Assembly: GCF_001713375.1 (NCBI RefSeq)
Contig: NZ_CP016449.1
Span: 2,232,001 to 2,296,000, forward strand
Length of the DNA: 64,000 bases
Source of the DNA: Hydrogenophaga sp. RAC07
GTDB taxonomy: Bacteria > Pseudomonadota > Gammaproteobacteria > Burkholderiales > Burkholderiaceae_C
Direction: 5' to 3'
The stretch's first letter is position 1. Each line of letters begins with the position of its first letter. The translations under genes were made by a program, and so were the position numbers. A model generated the notes under the pieces. That model had not been told where the DNA came from, searched no databases, and saw only the letters and a program-made list of their open reading frames with translations. Below are positions 33,986 to 43,400 of the stretch, one piece after another.

Positions 33986-34148
33986 ACCGCCCATCCATGG
34001 GGTAGGAATTGTCCGAGTCGCGGGTGGGAATCGCGCCCATCGCGCAGCGCAGCAATCCGAGCACAGGTCGCGGAGGAATCCGATGGTGCCGCCGCCAGCA
34101 CCGGCGCATTCTTGCGCTCGACCCGGAAGAACGCACGAGGAGACTGTT

Positions 34149-35006
34149 TTGAACCCACCCAACCACACCCCGGCATGCAACGCACCAACCCCCATCAGCC
34201 GCGGCTCAACACCCGGACGCAGCAGCCTGGCCGACCTGTTGCGCATGCTGGGCAACGACACCATGAACACGCCGGAGACGGCACTTGCCGCCAGCCGCAT
34301 GGTGCTCTGCCTGCGCCGGGTGCCCGCTGGCGACCCCCTGTTCCACATGGGGGCGCCCAGCGATGCGCTGTACTTTGTGTGCAGCGGCACGTTCAAGATC
34401 TTCCGCACCGACGAAGATGGCTACGAACAGATGCTGGCCTTTGCCGGACGCCGGGAGGTGCTGGCCTTCGACGCGCTGTGCATGGACTTCCACCCCACCG
34501 CCGCCACCGCGCTGGAAGACGCCACCGTGTATGTGGTCCCCAAGGCCGATCTGCCTGCCCTGAGCCGGGCGGCGCCGGCCTTGGAGCAGGAACTGCGGCG
34601 GGCTGGCAGCCAGGCGCTCACCCGCACGCGGGAACTGGTGGACGTGATGGCGGCCGTGGCCTCGGAGGTCCGGCTCGCACGCTTCCTGTTGCAGCTCTCG
34701 AACCAGATGGCCGCCAGCGGCCAGTCGCCGCGGCGCTTCCACCTGCGCATGGGCCGGCGCGACATCGCCAGCATGCTCGGCGTGGCGCACGAAACCGTGA
34801 GCCGCTCCTTCACCGCGCTGGCCATGGCCCGCCTCATCCATGTCAACGACCGCGACGTGGAAATCCTGGACATGGCGGGTCTCCAGGCCTACTCGCGCAG
34901 CACCCGCCGAGCCATGGACGACCTGGGGGCAGCGTCTGCGCGCCGCTCCCTGCACCAGCGCGGTGGCGCCGGCAAGTCCGCCCGCCTGCAAGCCCTGCCC
35001 GCTTGA
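34149..35006 (+). CDS. Crp/Fnr family regulator with Fnr-type recognition helix, no Fe-S cysteines
   Basis: 285 residues from a TTG start at 34149: GAGGAG at 34137-34142 is spaced six bases from it, and no ATG in this frame has a comparable site (next ATG 34246). The cNMP-type barrel (about 45-155) contains GDPLFHMGAPSDALYFVCSGTFKIFR. The winged helix (about 195-265) contains FHLRMGRRDIASMLGVAHETVSRSFTAL; the E-x-x-SR pattern is the one that reads TTGAT half-sites. The N-terminal cysteine cluster of true Fnr is absent, so it resembles Dnr/FixK-type proteins. A perfect TTGATN4ATCAA box upstream suggests autoregulation or control by another Fnr. Confidence 0.87.
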   Translation: MNPPNHTPACNAPTPISRGSTPGRSSLADLLRMLGNDTMNTPETALAASRMVLCLRRVPAGDPLFHMGAPSDALYFVCSGTFKIFRTDEDGYEQMLAFAGRREVLAFDALCMDFHPTAATALEDATVYVVPKADLPALSRAAPALEQELRRAGSQALTRTRELVDVMAAVASEVRLARFLLQLSNQMAASGQSPRRFHLRMGRRDIASMLGVAHETVSRSFTALAMARLIHVNDRDVEILDMAGLQAYSRSTRRAMDDLGAASARRSLHQRGGAGKSARLQALPA

Positions 35007-35019
35007 ACGGATCGACACC

Positions 35020-36270
35020 ATGCAACTCACCCTGCCCTCCCTGATCGAGTCGCGCATCGGCCAACTCTCGCGCCCGCTGGCGCTGCAGTGGCCCGGTGGC
35101 CGCGCGGGCGCCGCCGACGCACCGGTGCGGCTCAAAGTGAACGACTCCCAGCAACTCAAGTGGCTGGTCAGCGGCCAGATCGGCACCCTGGCCGACGCTT
35201 ACGTGCGCGGCGACCTGGAGATCGAAGGCAACCTGCGCGAAGCGGTGGAGATCGCCGCCGAACTGGCCGGCGATCCGGTGGGCCAGGGACATGCCCACCT
35301 GGGCGCCCAGCTGCTGCAACACCTGCGCTCGCGCTGGTTGCACCGCCCGCACAAGGACGCCGAGCAGGTGCGCTTTCACTACGACCTGAGCGACGACTTC
35401 TTCGCGCTCTGGCTGGACCCGCTGCGCGTGTACTCGTGCGCCTACTACGAGCACAACGACATGACGCTGGCGCAAGCGCAGGAGGCCAAGCTCGAACACA
35501 TCTGCCGCAAGCTTCAGCTGGAGCCCGGCCAGTTGCTGCTGGACATCGGCGCGGGTTGGGGCGGGCTGCTGCTGTGGGCCGCCGAGCACCACGGCGTGCA
35601 CGCCATGGGCATCACGCTCTCGCGCCACCAGCACGCCCACGTGAACCGCCTCATCGACGAGAAAGGCCTGCGCGACCGGGTCACCATGCGCCTGCTCGAC
35701 TACCGCGATTTGCCGCCCCTGGCGCGTTTTGACCGCATCGCCTCGGTCGGCATGTTCGAGCACGTGGGCAGCGCCCAGCTCGACAACTACTTCGGCCGGC
35801 TGCAACGCCTGCTCAAACCTGGTGGCCTGCTGCTCAACCACGGCATCACCGCTGGCGGCGTCGACAACCCCCAGCTCGGCGCCGGCCTGGGCGACTTCAT
35901 CGGCAAACACATCTTCCCCGGCGGCGAACTGGTGCACGTGTCGCGCGTGGCGCGCAGCCTGAGTGCATGCGGCCTGGAGCTTCTGGATGCCGAGAACCTG
36001 CGACCGCACTACGCCCGCACCTTGTGGGCCTGGTCAGACGCGCTGGAAAGCCAGCTGGAGCGCGCACGCGAAATCACCAGCGAGGCCACGGTGCGCGCGT
36101 ACCGGCTGTACCTCGCCGGCTGTGCCGTGGCGTTCGAACGTGGCTGGATCTCGATCCACCAGTTGCTGGCCTCGCGTCCCACCGGCGTGGTGAACAACAC
36201 GCCGCTGCGGGGAGCGCAGTCGGACTACCCCTTCAACCGGCGCCACATCTACGCGGCAGAGCCCGCGTGA
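35020..36270 (+). CDS. cfa: Cyclopropane-fatty-acyl-phospholipid synthase
   Basis: 416 residues, normal length for the family. N-terminal lipid-binding part (about 1-110; VSGQIGTLADAYVRGDLEIEG is the SCP2-like hallmark). Then the YDLSDDFFALWLDPLRVYSCAYY segment and methyltransferase motif I LLLDIGAGWGGLLLWAAEH near residue 170. MFEHVGSAQLDNYF near 245 carries the Glu-His pair, and FIGKHIFPGGELVH follows. It methylenates cis double bonds in membrane phospholipids using S-adenosylmethionine. It lies 13 bases after the Fnr-like gene and is likely cotranscribed with it, which would link membrane remodelling to oxygen limitation. Confidence 0.92.
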   Translation: MQLTLPSLIESRIGQLSRPLALQWPGGRAGAADAPVRLKVNDSQQLKWLVSGQIGTLADAYVRGDLEIEGNLREAVEIAAELAGDPVGQGHAHLGAQLLQHLRSRWLHRPHKDAEQVRFHYDLSDDFFALWLDPLRVYSCAYYEHNDMTLAQAQEAKLEHICRKLQLEPGQLLLDIGAGWGGLLLWAAEHHGVHAMGITLSRHQHAHVNRLIDEKGLRDRVTMRLLDYRDLPPLARFDRIASVGMFEHVGSAQLDNYFGRLQRLLKPGGLLLNHGITAGGVDNPQLGAGLGDFIGKHIFPGGELVHVSRVARSLSACGLELLDAENLRPHYARTLWAWSDALESQLERAREITSEATVRAYRLYLAGCAVAFERGWISIHQLLASRPTGVVNNTPLRGAQSDYPFNRRHIYAAEPA

Positions 36271-36468
36271 GGCATCCGAGCAGACCAACACCATGAAAAC
36301 CGCTGAACCACCCAAGGAGGCGTGCTGACGAAAGCCACACCGAAACCGATCTTCCTCACCCGCCGAATCTGGGCACCCGCCCCGTCAAGCGATCCAGAAA
36401 ACTTAGGTTTTTTGCCTGGGCTGGACTACCCTTCACTTTCGCTATCAGAATCTACAACTTGGTCAGTC

Positions 36469-36894
36469 ATGCGAATCATGGATGGTCTCATTATCCTGAC
36501 TTCTATGCTGTGGGTGGCGACTGTGCTTTGTGCGGTCTCTCCATCGCACGCCGACTCTCTGGCTGCCCCGGTGTCGGTCATCGAAGTCATCACGGCGGAA
36601 GTCCCCGCGAACCTCCTGGCCGAAGAAGAACACCCGGACCATGATTCCACGGCCCAGGCCCATCCCTCCTCGAATGAGGCCCCCCATACAGAGGAAAAAT
36701 CCGAGCTCGGCTCGGCGATCTTCAACCCGTTTTCGCAGGCAGCACGCCAGCGTTCCGGGGCGTCCAGCCAGGGCCCGCCTTCCGACTTCGGCGCCCGGTT
36801 CGCATGGGAAGCGGTCACCCTGGTTGCGGTGCTGGCCGGCGTCGTCGCTGTTGTCCTGCTGGCGCGCACGCAAGAGCCCGGGTCAGATTCCTGA
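36469..36894 (+). CDS. Small hypothetical protein with signal/anchor and C-terminal membrane helix
   Basis: 141 residues, not recognised. An N-terminal hydrophobic segment (LIILTSMLWVATVLCAV, about 7-23) is followed by a likely cleavage region after SHA near residue 29. A polar, acidic linker rich in Glu, His and Ser (about 30-105) follows, and a C-terminal helix (WEAVTLVAVLAGVVAVVLLA, about 112-132) closes the protein, so it is probably membrane-anchored with a periplasmic linker. ATG 36469 lacks a strong Shine-Dalgarno and base composition is less GC-rich than its neighbours. The opposite strand is also open here, but without membrane-like features. It could be a remnant or a recently acquired gene. 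Confidence 0.45.
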   Translation: MRIMDGLIILTSMLWVATVLCAVSPSHADSLAAPVSVIEVITAEVPANLLAEEEHPDHDSTAQAHPSSNEAPHTEEKSELGSAIFNPFSQAARQRSGASSQGPPSDFGARFAWEAVTLVAVLAGVVAVVLLARTQEPGSDS

Positions 36895-37121
36895 TGCCCA
36901 GTGGGGCGGACGTCTGTGCGTTTTTTATTTTTCATATCTTTCTTACAAAGTTAAGCTTTTTTAAGAAATGACTTGCACCCTTTTTACGTTTCCCATACAT
37001 TTGTCGACCTGGTGACAACACTGCCAGAGAGTCGACCACCGATCAGCCGAGCTCCCCGGAGCCAACGACCCCACGGCGCGCCGATGTTCATTTCGCGTTG
37101 AGAAGAACGACGGAGGAGCAT
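36895..37121. other. AT-rich leader region upstream of the peroxidase locus
   Basis: Sharp AT-rich island (about 36917-37003, with T6, T5 and T6 runs) inside otherwise GC-rich DNA. It may combine transcription termination for the preceding gene with an UP-like element and promoter for the peroxidase locus. No gene is seen apart from the short ORF that begins at 37122. Confidence 0.5.
36973..37002 (+). promoter_or_regulatory. Candidate sigma70 promoter of the peroxidase locus
   Basis: TTGCAC (36973-36978), 18-base spacer, TACATT (36997-37002), preceded by A/T tracts. It is the best promoter-like match in the 580-base leader, placing the transcript start near 37009. Moderate match only. Confidence 0.4.
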
Positions 37122-37280
37122 ATGCAAGGCCCGAATCTGAAGCCCATGTCGCACCTGGCGCAATCGACCTGTGCCGACATGCCGCGCGAGTTGCCGACCA
37201 CCATCCACCCCCCTCTGCGCGGCGTTCGCAAGACGGCCGCCTTCACCCGCGCGCGCGTGCGACGACGGGCACCCCTCTGA
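37122..37280 (+). CDS. Short ORF (52 residues) in the leader of the giant peroxidase gene
   Basis: It has one of the strongest ribosome binding sites in the window: CGGAGGAG four bases before ATG 37122. The product is basic (C-terminal RARVRRRAPL), has one Cys, no membrane segment and no recognised family. It ends 198 bases before the peroxidase start, with two perfect hairpins between. It may be a leader peptide controlling the large gene, a small protein of its own, or a fortuitous ORF. Confidence 0.45.
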   Translation: MQGPNLKPMSHLAQSTCADMPRELPTTIHPPLRGVRKTAAFTRARVRRRAPL

Positions 37281-37306
37281 GATCACAGCCCCCGGCTTGA
37301 CCCGCG

Positions 37307-37389
37307 TCTTCTCACCGAGAAGACCTCAGGGTCGCGCTGTGCATCTCTCCTTTTCTCCCGACAGGTTTTCTGGCTGGCGCCCGCCAGCC
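37307..37389 (+). promoter_or_regulatory. Two perfect hairpins between the leader ORF and the peroxidase gene
   Basis: Hairpin 1: TCTTCTC-ACC-GAGAAGA (37307-37323), 7-bp stem. Hairpin 2: GGCTGGCG-CC-CGCCAGCC (37372-37389), 8-bp complementarity. Neither is followed by a T-run, so they are more likely RNA-structure or stability elements than terminators. Together with the upstream short ORF they resemble a translated-leader arrangement. Confidence 0.45.
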
Positions 37390-37478
37390 GCTCGCTTGCC
37401 TTGGCCCGACGCCAGGAGGCAACGCCTCCATGGGTCGCATCCCGGGCAGATTGTTTGACGTCATTTGAGGGGAACACC

Positions 37479-40400
37479 ATGGCCAGCTTGATACGGTCCG
37501 ATCTTGAATTCATCCTCCAGCAGATCCTGATTTCCGAGGCGCACGTTGCCGGCGCCGACCTGACGAGTCTGTTGCCGAACACCTTCGCGCCCTTCGGACT
37601 GCGCACGGTTGATGGCACTTACAACAACCTGATGCCCGGACAAACCGACTACGGCGCCGCGGACCAGCCCTTCCCGCAGATGGTCGACGCGGTGTATCCG
37701 GACGATGCTGATGGGGACACGTTCGGACCGGTCACCAACACGGACTACGGTACGAGCGGCAACGTGGCAGACGCCGACCCGCGCATCATCAGCAATCTGA
37801 TTGCCGACATGTCCAGCAACAACCCGGCTGCGGTCACAGCATTTGTGGAGGCCGGTCTGGGAAGCATCCGCGACAGCGACGGCGCCCTGCTGGACCTGGA
37901 TGGCAACGTGATTCCTCCCGGCACGCTGTTGACCATTCCGAACGTGGCGCCCGACGAAGGTCTCTCGGCGCCGTTCAACTCGTGGTTCACCTTCTTCGGC
38001 CAGTTCTTCGACCACGGCCTGGACCTGGTCAACAAGAGCAGCGTGGAGAACATCTTCATTCCGCTGCAGCCCGACGACCCGCTGTACGTCGAGGGCAGCC
38101 CGACCAACTTCATGGTCGTCTCGCGTGCCACGCGGGACGCCAACGGCGACCAGACCAACCAGACGACGCCTTTCGTCGACCAGAACCAGACCTACACCTC
38201 GCACGCGTCTCACCAGGTCTTTCTGCGCGAGTACGCAGTGGATGCGAGCGGCCGGCCGGTGAGCACCGGCAGCCTGCTCGACGGCGCTGACGGGGGCCTG
38301 GCCAACTGGGCCGAGGTCAAGGCGCAGGCACAGGCGATGCTCGGCATCGCGCTCGACGACACCGACGTGCTCGACCTGCCGCTTCTGGCCACCGACGTCT
38401 ATGGCAAGTTCATTCCCGACCCGGTCACCGGCTTCGCGCAGATCGTGCTGCGGCCCGATCAGGTCGGCGGGCCTCTGGATCCGGACGGCAACGGGCTAGC
38501 CTCGGGCACGCCAGGCGCGCCCATCGACGCCAGCGTCGGCGTGCGCACCGGCCACGCTTTTCTGAACGACATCGCGCACAACGCCGCCCCCAACCCCGGC
38601 CTCGTGGCCGATGCCGACGGGGTCATCAACGACCCCGGTTCACAACCCGCCGGCACCTACGACAACGAGTTGCTCGACCGGCACTTCATCACCGGCGACG
38701 GGCGTGGCAACGAGAACATCGCGCTGACTGCCGTGCACCACGTCTTCCATTCCGAGCACAACCGCCAATCCGAGGAGATCAAGGCCACCGTGCTGGCCAC
38801 TGGCGACGCGGCGTTCATCGCCTCGTGGCAGTTGCCCGACGGCTCCTGGAACGGCGAACGCATTTTCCAGGCTGCCCGCTTCGCGACCGAAATGCAATAC
38901 CAGCACCTGGTGTTCGAGGAGTTCGCCCGCAAGATGCAGCCGGCCATCGACGCCTTCCTGCCGGAGACCAACTACGACACCACGATCAACCCGGCCATCG
39001 TTGCCGAGTTCGCGCACGCAGTCTTCCGCGTCGGTCACTCGATGTTGACCGAATCGGTGGACCGGCTCTCGCCAGACTTCGTACCGAACGACATCTCGCT
39101 GCTCAACGCTTTCCTCAACCCGCTGGAGTTCAACGAAGACGGCGCCCTGAGCCCCGAAGAGGCAGCCGGTGCCATCGTGCGCGGCATGACGCGGCAGGTG
39201 GGCAATGCGATCGACGAATTCGTGACCGATGCCCTGCGCAACAGCCTGCTGGGCCTGCCACTGGATCTGGCGGCGATCAACCTCGCGCGCGGACGCGACA
39301 CCGGCGTTCCCACGCTCAACGCCGCGCGGCGCGAGTTCTACCAGACCACCGCCGACCCGCAACTCAAGCCCTATACGAGCTGGGTCGACCTGACCCAGAA
39401 CCTCAAGCACGAAGCCTCCGTGCTCAACTTCATCGCCGCCTATGGCGTGCATGTGGCGCTCAGCGCGGCCGATGTCGACACGCTGGCAGAGAAGCGCGCG
39501 GTGGCTGCCGCACTGGTGTTTGGCGGCGAGGCGGTCATCAACGAAGGCACGCCCGAGGAGCGGACGTTCATCGCCGATGAAGAGGATCGTCTCGCATTCC
39601 TCAACAGCACCGGCGCCTATGCGAGCGACGCGAACGGGGTGACCATCACCGGCGTCGATGCCATCGACCTGTGGATCGGCGGCCTGGCCGAGAAGACCAT
39701 GCCGTTCGGCGGCATGCTGGGCTCGACCTTCAACTTCGTCTTCGAGACCCAGATGGAGGCCCTGCAGAACGGCGACCGCTTCTACTATCTCTCGCGCCTG
39801 GCGGGCATGAACTTCCTCACCGAGATGGAGAACAACTCGTTCGCCAAGCTGGTGATGCTCAACACCGACAACACCCACCTGCCCGCCGACATCTTCTCGG
39901 CCCCGGGCTTCATCCTGGAGATCAACCAGGCCAACCAGTTCACCGGACTGGGTGCCGACCTCAACGACGATCCCGTGGGCGACGGCTCCTCCCTCATTCC
40001 GCTGGTGATCCGCGACAACCCCGGCACGCCGGGTGCCGATGCGAACTACCTCCAGTACACCGGAGGCGACCACGTCGTACTCGGCGGGACCGCCGGCAAC
40101 GACACGCTGATCGCCAGCATCGGTGACGACACCCTGTGGGGCGACGGCGGCAACGACCGGCTCGAAGGTGGCGACGGCAACGACAACGTCGAGGGTGGCG
40201 CGGGCGACGACATCATCACCGACCGTGGCGGCGACGACGTGCTCAAGGGCAACGAGGGCAACGACGTGATCCACGGCGGCAACGGCTTCAACCTGATCAT
40301 CGCGGGCAGCGGCAGCGACTTCGTCATCACGGGCGAGGATGTGTCGGAGGTCTTCGCCGGCCAGGGCAACGACTTCGTCCTGGGCAGCAAGGGCAACCTG

Positions 40401-43400
40401 CCCACCCTGGGCAACGAAGGCCACGACTGGATCGAACTCGGCACCCAGGACGGCACCACCGGTGACAGCTCCGACCCGCTCGGGCGGGACAACATCATCG
40501 GCCACGACGTCTTGATCTCCGGCGGCGGCTTCGACGAACTCATCGGCGAGGGCGGCGACGACATCTTCGTCGGCTCCGACGGCGAGGACCACTTCGACGG
40601 CGGCTCCGGCTTTGATTGGGCCAGCTACAAGTTCGACAAATACGGCGTGACGGCCAACATGATCGTCAACGACCTGATCGAGCCGCCCGTGGCACCCTCG
40701 GCCGCCGGCATCATGGACCGCTTCGCGTTCACCGAGGGCCTCTCGGGCTCGGGATTTGCCGACGTGCTGCGCGGCGACGACGCCGACGCCACTGAGATCC
40801 TGCAGGCCGGCGCCTACGGCAGCGTGCTCACCAACATCGCCCTGATCAACGGACTGCAGGCCATCCTGCCCGAGGGCATGACCACGTTTGGCGGCGGCAA
40901 CATCATCCTCGGCGGTGACGGCAGCGACATCATCGAAGGGCGCGGCGGCAACGAAATCATCGACGGCGACGCCTGGCTCAACGTGCGCATCGCCATCAGC
41001 AACCCGGCGCCCGGCCTGCCCGACACGGTGGACAGCATGAAAGACCTCATGCCCTACATGCTCTCCGGCCAGATCAACCCGAGCCAGCTGAGCATCGTGC
41101 GTGAAGTCAACATGGCCGACGGCCCGGACTTCGACACGGCCGTGTTCTCCGGGCCGCGTGCCAACTACACCGTCACCACGTCCCTCGACGGCACCACCAC
41201 CGTCACGGACAACGTCGGGACGAACGACGGCAGCGATGGCACCGACACGCTGCGCAACATTGAGCGGCTGCAGTTCTCCGACGAATCGGTCGTGCTGGTG
41301 CCCGGGCTCAACAGCGAACCCGTGGGCTCACTCACCGTGAGCGACGACACGCCCTCCGTCAACCAGTTGTTGACGGTGTCGGCCGCCGGCATCGCCGATG
41401 CCGACATTGCCGGTGGAACACTGGCCGGGCGTCCGGTGGCCTACGTCTGGCAGGTTGAGTCGGACCCGGTTCGAGCGCCCGGCGTCTTCCGCGACATCGT
41501 CGACGTGGGCGGCAACCAGCCCGCCACCGCCGACGGCACGTCCTTCCGGGTGACGCCGGAGCTCAGCGGGCTGGCACTGCGCGTGCGGGCGGTGTACCAG
41601 GACGACAACGGCGTGCTGGAGAACGTGTTCTCGGCGCCCACCGCGCCGGTCACCGGCAGCGTCGTCGTGACGCCTCCGGCTCCGCTGCCAGCCGAGGGAC
41701 TGGTGGCCAGCGAAGGTGTGCGCTTCATCCGCTCCGACCTCCAGTTCATCCTCGACCAGATCGTCATCTCTGAGCGGCACGCGGGCGGCGAGGCCCTGTC
41801 CGACATCCTGCCCAACTCGCGCGTGGCCTTCGGCCTGCGCACGGTCGACGGCAGCTACAACAACCTGGTGCAGGGCCAGACCGATTTCGGTGCGGCGGAC
41901 ACGCTCTTCCCCCGGCTGGTCGACCCGGTCTTCCTGAACGACCAGGACGGTGACCAGATCAACCTCGGCCCCGGCGGCCTGCTCACCAACACCGACTACG
42001 GCAGCAACTCCAACGTGGTGGATGCCGACCCGCGGATCATCTCGAACCTGATCGTTGACCAGACCGCCAACAACCCGGCGGCGGCCGGCCTGGGTGCCGA
42101 GACCGTCATGAGTCCCGGCCTGGACGGCATCTTCGGCACCGCCGACGACAAGGAGGTGTTCTTCATCCCGAACACCGCGCCCGACGAAGGCCTGTCGGCC
42201 CCGTTCAACCCGTTCATGACCTTCTTCGGTCAGTTCTTTGACCACGGTCTGGACCTGGTGAGCAAGGGCGGCAACGGCACCATCTTCGTGCCACTGGAGC
42301 CCGACGACCCGCTGTACAACCCGACACCCGGCGCACCCAACTTCCTGGTGCTCACGCGCACCACCCAGTTCAACGGCCCGGGCGCCGACGGCGTGCTCGG
42401 CGACGATCCGCTCACGCTGGACGTGGACGAGAGCCTGGACGACACCACGCACGAGGCCAACAACGGCACCACGCCCTTTGTTGACCAGAACCAGACCTAC
42501 ACCTCGCACCCCTCGCACCAGGTCTTCCTGCGCGAGTACACGTTCAACGCCGCTGGCGACCCTGTCTCCACCGGCCGCCTCATCACCAACCGCGACCTGG
42601 TGGACGGCGTCTTCGGCAACGGCAACGACGTCGACCTCGGCGGCATGTCCACCTGGGCCATCGTCAAGGCGCAGGCCCGCGACATGCTCGGCATCGAGCT
42701 CGACGATCTGGACGTGCTCAACCTGCCGCTGCTGGCCACCGACGCCTACGGCAAGTTCATCCCCGACCCGATCACCGGCTTCCCGCAACTTGTGTTGAGG
42801 GCCGACCAGATCGGCGGGCCGCTGGACCCCGACGGGAATGGCCTGGCCTCGGGTTCACCTGGCGCGCCGGTGGATGCGAGTGCTGCCGTGCGCACCGGCC
42901 ATGCCTTCCTGGACGACATCGCTCACAACGCCCACCCGGTCAACGGACAGACCGGCGCTCCGCTGACCGCCGATGCCGACTCGGTCATTGGTGGCACACC
43001 CGCGGCGGGGACCTACGACGACGAACTGCTGGACGCGCACTACATGGCGGGCGACGGACGGGTCAACGAAAACATCGCGCTGACCGCCGTGCACCACGTG
43101 TTCCACGCCGAGCACAACCGGCTGGTGGAACACACGAAGGCCGTGATCCTGGCCTCGGGCGACCCGGCCTTCATCGCCCACTGGCAGCTGCCCGACGGTT
43201 CGTGGAACGGCGAGCGCCTGTTCCAGGCCGCCCGCTTCGGCACCGAGATGCAATACCAGCACCTGGTGTTCGAGGAATTTGCGCGCAAGGTGCAGCCCCA
43301 GGTGGACATCTTCTTTGCCGCCACGCAGGTCTACGACACCGAGATCGATCCGTCCATCGTCGCCGAGTTCGCCCACACGGTGTACCGCTTCGGCCACTCG

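Noticed and set aside
33891..34166. Longer start for the PAS-PAS kinase (ATG about 34166)
   Set aside because: It would run through the Fnr box and past the start of the divergent regulator gene; PAS homology starts after GTG 33890.
36426..36935. 169-codon ORF antisense to the small membrane protein
   Set aside because: The plus strand shows a signal segment and a membrane helix; the minus strand product has no such features.
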